Position numbers and translations under genes: made by a program
From: Bacteroidales bacterium
GTDB lineage: Bacteria; Bacteroidota; Bacteroidia; Bacteroidales; DTU049
Length of the DNA stretch: 41,126 bases
NCBI GenBank assembly: GCA_018056215.1
Contig: JAGPGB010000001.1
Span: forward strand, 1-41,126
Reading direction: 5' to 3'
Notes under the pieces: model-generated
Databases searched by the model: none
Told to the model about the DNA's origin: nothing
Seen by the model: only the letters and a program-made list of their open reading frames with translations
Part shown: in pieces, positions 40,018 through 41,126 of the stretch
How positions within the stretch are numbered: position 1 is the stretch's first letter
How the letters are laid out: each line of letters starts with the position of its first letter

Positions 40018-40992
40018 ATGAAAGAGTTAAAAGAAATTCGATTCAATGAAACCAATATCCAACTTAAGGACAATTTGGTTAAAGGCTCTATACTTCCTGA
40101 AAAAATTGCTGAGTTAAATAGAACTATCACAATACAGGGTAGTACCGTTATTGAGGGTCCTGTATATGCACATAAGTTAGAGATTCAACAAGGTGATTCA
40201 GAAATACATGGAGCAGTATTTACACAGCTTGAACTGTATGTAAATAGTGAAGCAAAAGGTAATGTTACCTTCAAAAAAAGTGTAGGTTCAGCCAATTCAA
40301 TTGTTTCAAGGGCTCAAAACTGCAATATTATGTTTCATAGTGACATAAATGCAAAGAGCGTAACTTTGTATAATGCTTTTGTTGCTGGTAGCATATATGC
40401 AGATGAAATAATACTTGAGAACAGTGTTGTAATTGGTGGCGTTTTTGCAACTCAAACAATTGATTTAACTAATTCAATTGTTGGCACATTTAACACTCCA
40501 TCTATTAAAGCGGCTCAAATGGTAAGTTTGCTTTTACCAAGTGCTTTTTCTATTGAAAAAATACTTGTTGTGCCAGGGACAAAATTCTACAATCTAAGCT
40601 TGGCTGATTTAGGCTCATTATACAAAGGGTTGCCACAGTCAATAAATTCTGGTAGAATTGAAATGAACATTGATGCTGATGAAGTTAAAACTACCTTAAC
40701 GAATGAAGAAACCCAAAAAACATTAAGAAGCTACACAGTCGTTGGAAAAGTTTTAGCAGCAGATTTGTTGGATATGGATAAATTTCAAAATCACTTTTTA
40801 TTGACTGCCGCAAGCTTAGGTACTCAATTACTGAAAACCTATGACTTGGGAGTCGATGCCAAAGGACAACCAGCAACTTTGACAATGGAGAAAATTAGAA
40901 ACTTCTTCTTTGATATTTTACATGGTAAAATTGAAGTTCAAGAAATTAACGGAAACTTTGATATTTCACAAATTACTGGAAAATTTAATTAA
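40018..40992 (+). CDS. Bactofilin-like (polymer-forming cytoskeletal type) protein
   Basis: A 324-aa protein. Residues ~35-165 show short repeating strands with alternating hydrophobic positions (NRTITIQGSTVIEGPVYAHK, SEIHGAVFTQLELYVNSEAK, NAFVAGSIYADEIILENSVV, IGGVFATQTIDLTNSIVGTF). This is the pattern of a right-handed beta-helix, as in bactofilins and related polymer-forming proteins. The C-terminal ~150 residues are not bactofilin-like and of unknown fold. Bactofilins polymerise without nucleotide into membrane-associated filaments; classical ones are shorter and have little outside the helix. The similarity is by repeat pattern, so another beta-helix protein is possible. Last gene of the module. 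Confidence 0.7.
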   Translation: MKELKEIRFNETNIQLKDNLVKGSILPEKIAELNRTITIQGSTVIEGPVYAHKLEIQQGDSEIHGAVFTQLELYVNSEAKGNVTFKKSVGSANSIVSRAQNCNIMFHSDINAKSVTLYNAFVAGSIYADEIILENSVVIGGVFATQTIDLTNSIVGTFNTPSIKAAQMVSLLLPSAFSIEKILVVPGTKFYNLSLADLGSLYKGLPQSINSGRIEMNIDADEVKTTLTNEETQKTLRSYTVVGKVLAADLLDMDKFQNHFLLTAASLGTQLLKTYDLGVDAKGQPATLTMEKIRNFFFDILHGKIEVQEINGNFDISQITGKFN

Positions 40993-40998
40993 GCAATG

Positions 40999-41084
40999 CC
41001 GGACGTAAAGCAAGCACATTTGCAAACCGCAGAATGCCAACTCACAAACCAAAGTTTGCAAAAGAGCTTGCTTTGCCCACCCGG
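40999..41084. repeat. Long interrupted palindrome at the right end of the module
   Basis: Nested perfect arms: AAAGCAAGC (41007-41015) pairs with GCTTGCTTT (41066-41074), and inside them TTTGCAAAC (41019-41027) pairs with GTTTGCAAA (41054-41062). Three and three bases are unpaired between the two stems, and the apical loop is 26 nt. CCGG occurs on both outer sides (40999-41002 and 41081-41084). The two-box, bulged layout is reminiscent of recombination sites such as attC, but the GTTRRRY core is missing. There is no T tract directly after it, so it is a poor terminator. Confidence 0.6.
41037..41064 (+). repeat. Right copy of the imperfect flanking repeat
   Basis: Same orientation as 33722-33750, about 22 of 28 aligned bases equal. 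It forms part of the interrupted palindrome and overlaps its inner right arm. The remaining sequence to the window end (41085-41126) is A-rich and shows no gene. Confidence 0.45.
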
Positions 41085-41126
41085 AAAAACAAAAAATCTT
41101 CCCTCTCTAAAAAATAAAACTTTGCC

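Noticed and set aside
33821..40992. Prophage or virion structural gene cluster, suggested by the 'virion core protein' name attached to SPFH/zinc-ribbon homologues
   Set aside because: No terminase, portal, capsid, tail or lysis gene is present; SPFH plus bactofilin-like proteins fit a cellular scaffold better.
40999..41084. Integron attC site
   Set aside because: The nested two-box fold is suggestive, but there is no RYYYAAC...GTTRRRY pair and no integron integrase in the window, so it is reported only as a structured repeat.
40999..41084. Intrinsic terminator of the six-gene module
   Set aside because: Neither arm is followed by a T tract on the + strand, and the 26-nt loop with bulges is unlike the compact terminators found elsewhere in the window.
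1..41126. CRISPR arrays, tRNA or rRNA genes, insertion sequences with transposase
   Set aside because: No regularly spaced direct repeats, cloverleaf sequences, rRNA-like stretches or transposase motifs were seen when reading both strands.

Overview
The window is a low-GC chromosomal segment from a member of the Bacteroidota. Four things point there: secreted proteins carrying both kinds of type IX secretion (T9SS) C-terminal sorting domain, promoters of the TTTG-N19-TAnnTTTG type, an EF-G gene in the str cluster with no adjacent tuf gene, and the gene order secY-map-infA-rpmJ. I cannot place it more finely. No tRNA, rRNA, CRISPR array, transposase or integrase was seen.

Layout. Positions 1-734 hold the 3' part of radA (+). 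Positions 738-3136 hold an OmpR-type response regulator and its histidine kinase (-, 4-nt overlap). Positions 3388-9542 hold a tandemly duplicated two-gene cassette (+). Each copy has a 136-aa exported protein of unknown function followed by a ~870-aa CUB/PKD/P-domain protein with a type B T9SS domain. A strong bidirectional terminator separates this from a MORN-repeat lipoprotein (9599-10258, -). Then comes a co-directional group (-): a GH18-like T9SS cargo enzyme, a TatD-family hydrolase and a type I asparaginase.

Positions 15390-33326 hold one long ribosomal protein/translation cluster (-), starting at a clear promoter upstream of rpsL and ending at a strong terminator after rplQ. Order of transcription: rpsL-rpsG-fusA-rpsJ-rplC-rplD-rplW-rplB-rpsS-rplV-rpsC-rplP-rpmC-rpsQ-rplN-rplX-rplE-rpsN-rpsH-rplF-rplR-rpsE-rpmD-rplO-secY-map-infA-rpmJ-rpsM-rpsK-rpsD-rpoA-rplQ. 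rpmD (59 aa) and rpmJ (38 aa) are both intact although very short. A second promoter-like site lies between rpsN and rpsH.

Positions 33821-40992 hold the most unusual part: six closely spaced genes (+) that look like one operon. They encode an SPFH/band-7 protein with four C-terminal zinc ribbons, a four-helix membrane protein with a cytosolic helical tail, a 723-aa coiled-coil protein with a hyperacidic repeat tail, two adjacent paralogous helical proteins with a shared signature, and a bactofilin-like beta-helix protein. No NTPase, nuclease or protease motif is visible in any of them, so a structural, membrane-associated scaffold is the simplest reading. The module is preceded by a signal-peptide stub fused to unrelated sequence. 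It is flanked by two related imperfect repeats, the right-hand one folding into a long interrupted palindrome. This suggests it was inserted as a cassette into a resident secreted-protein gene.
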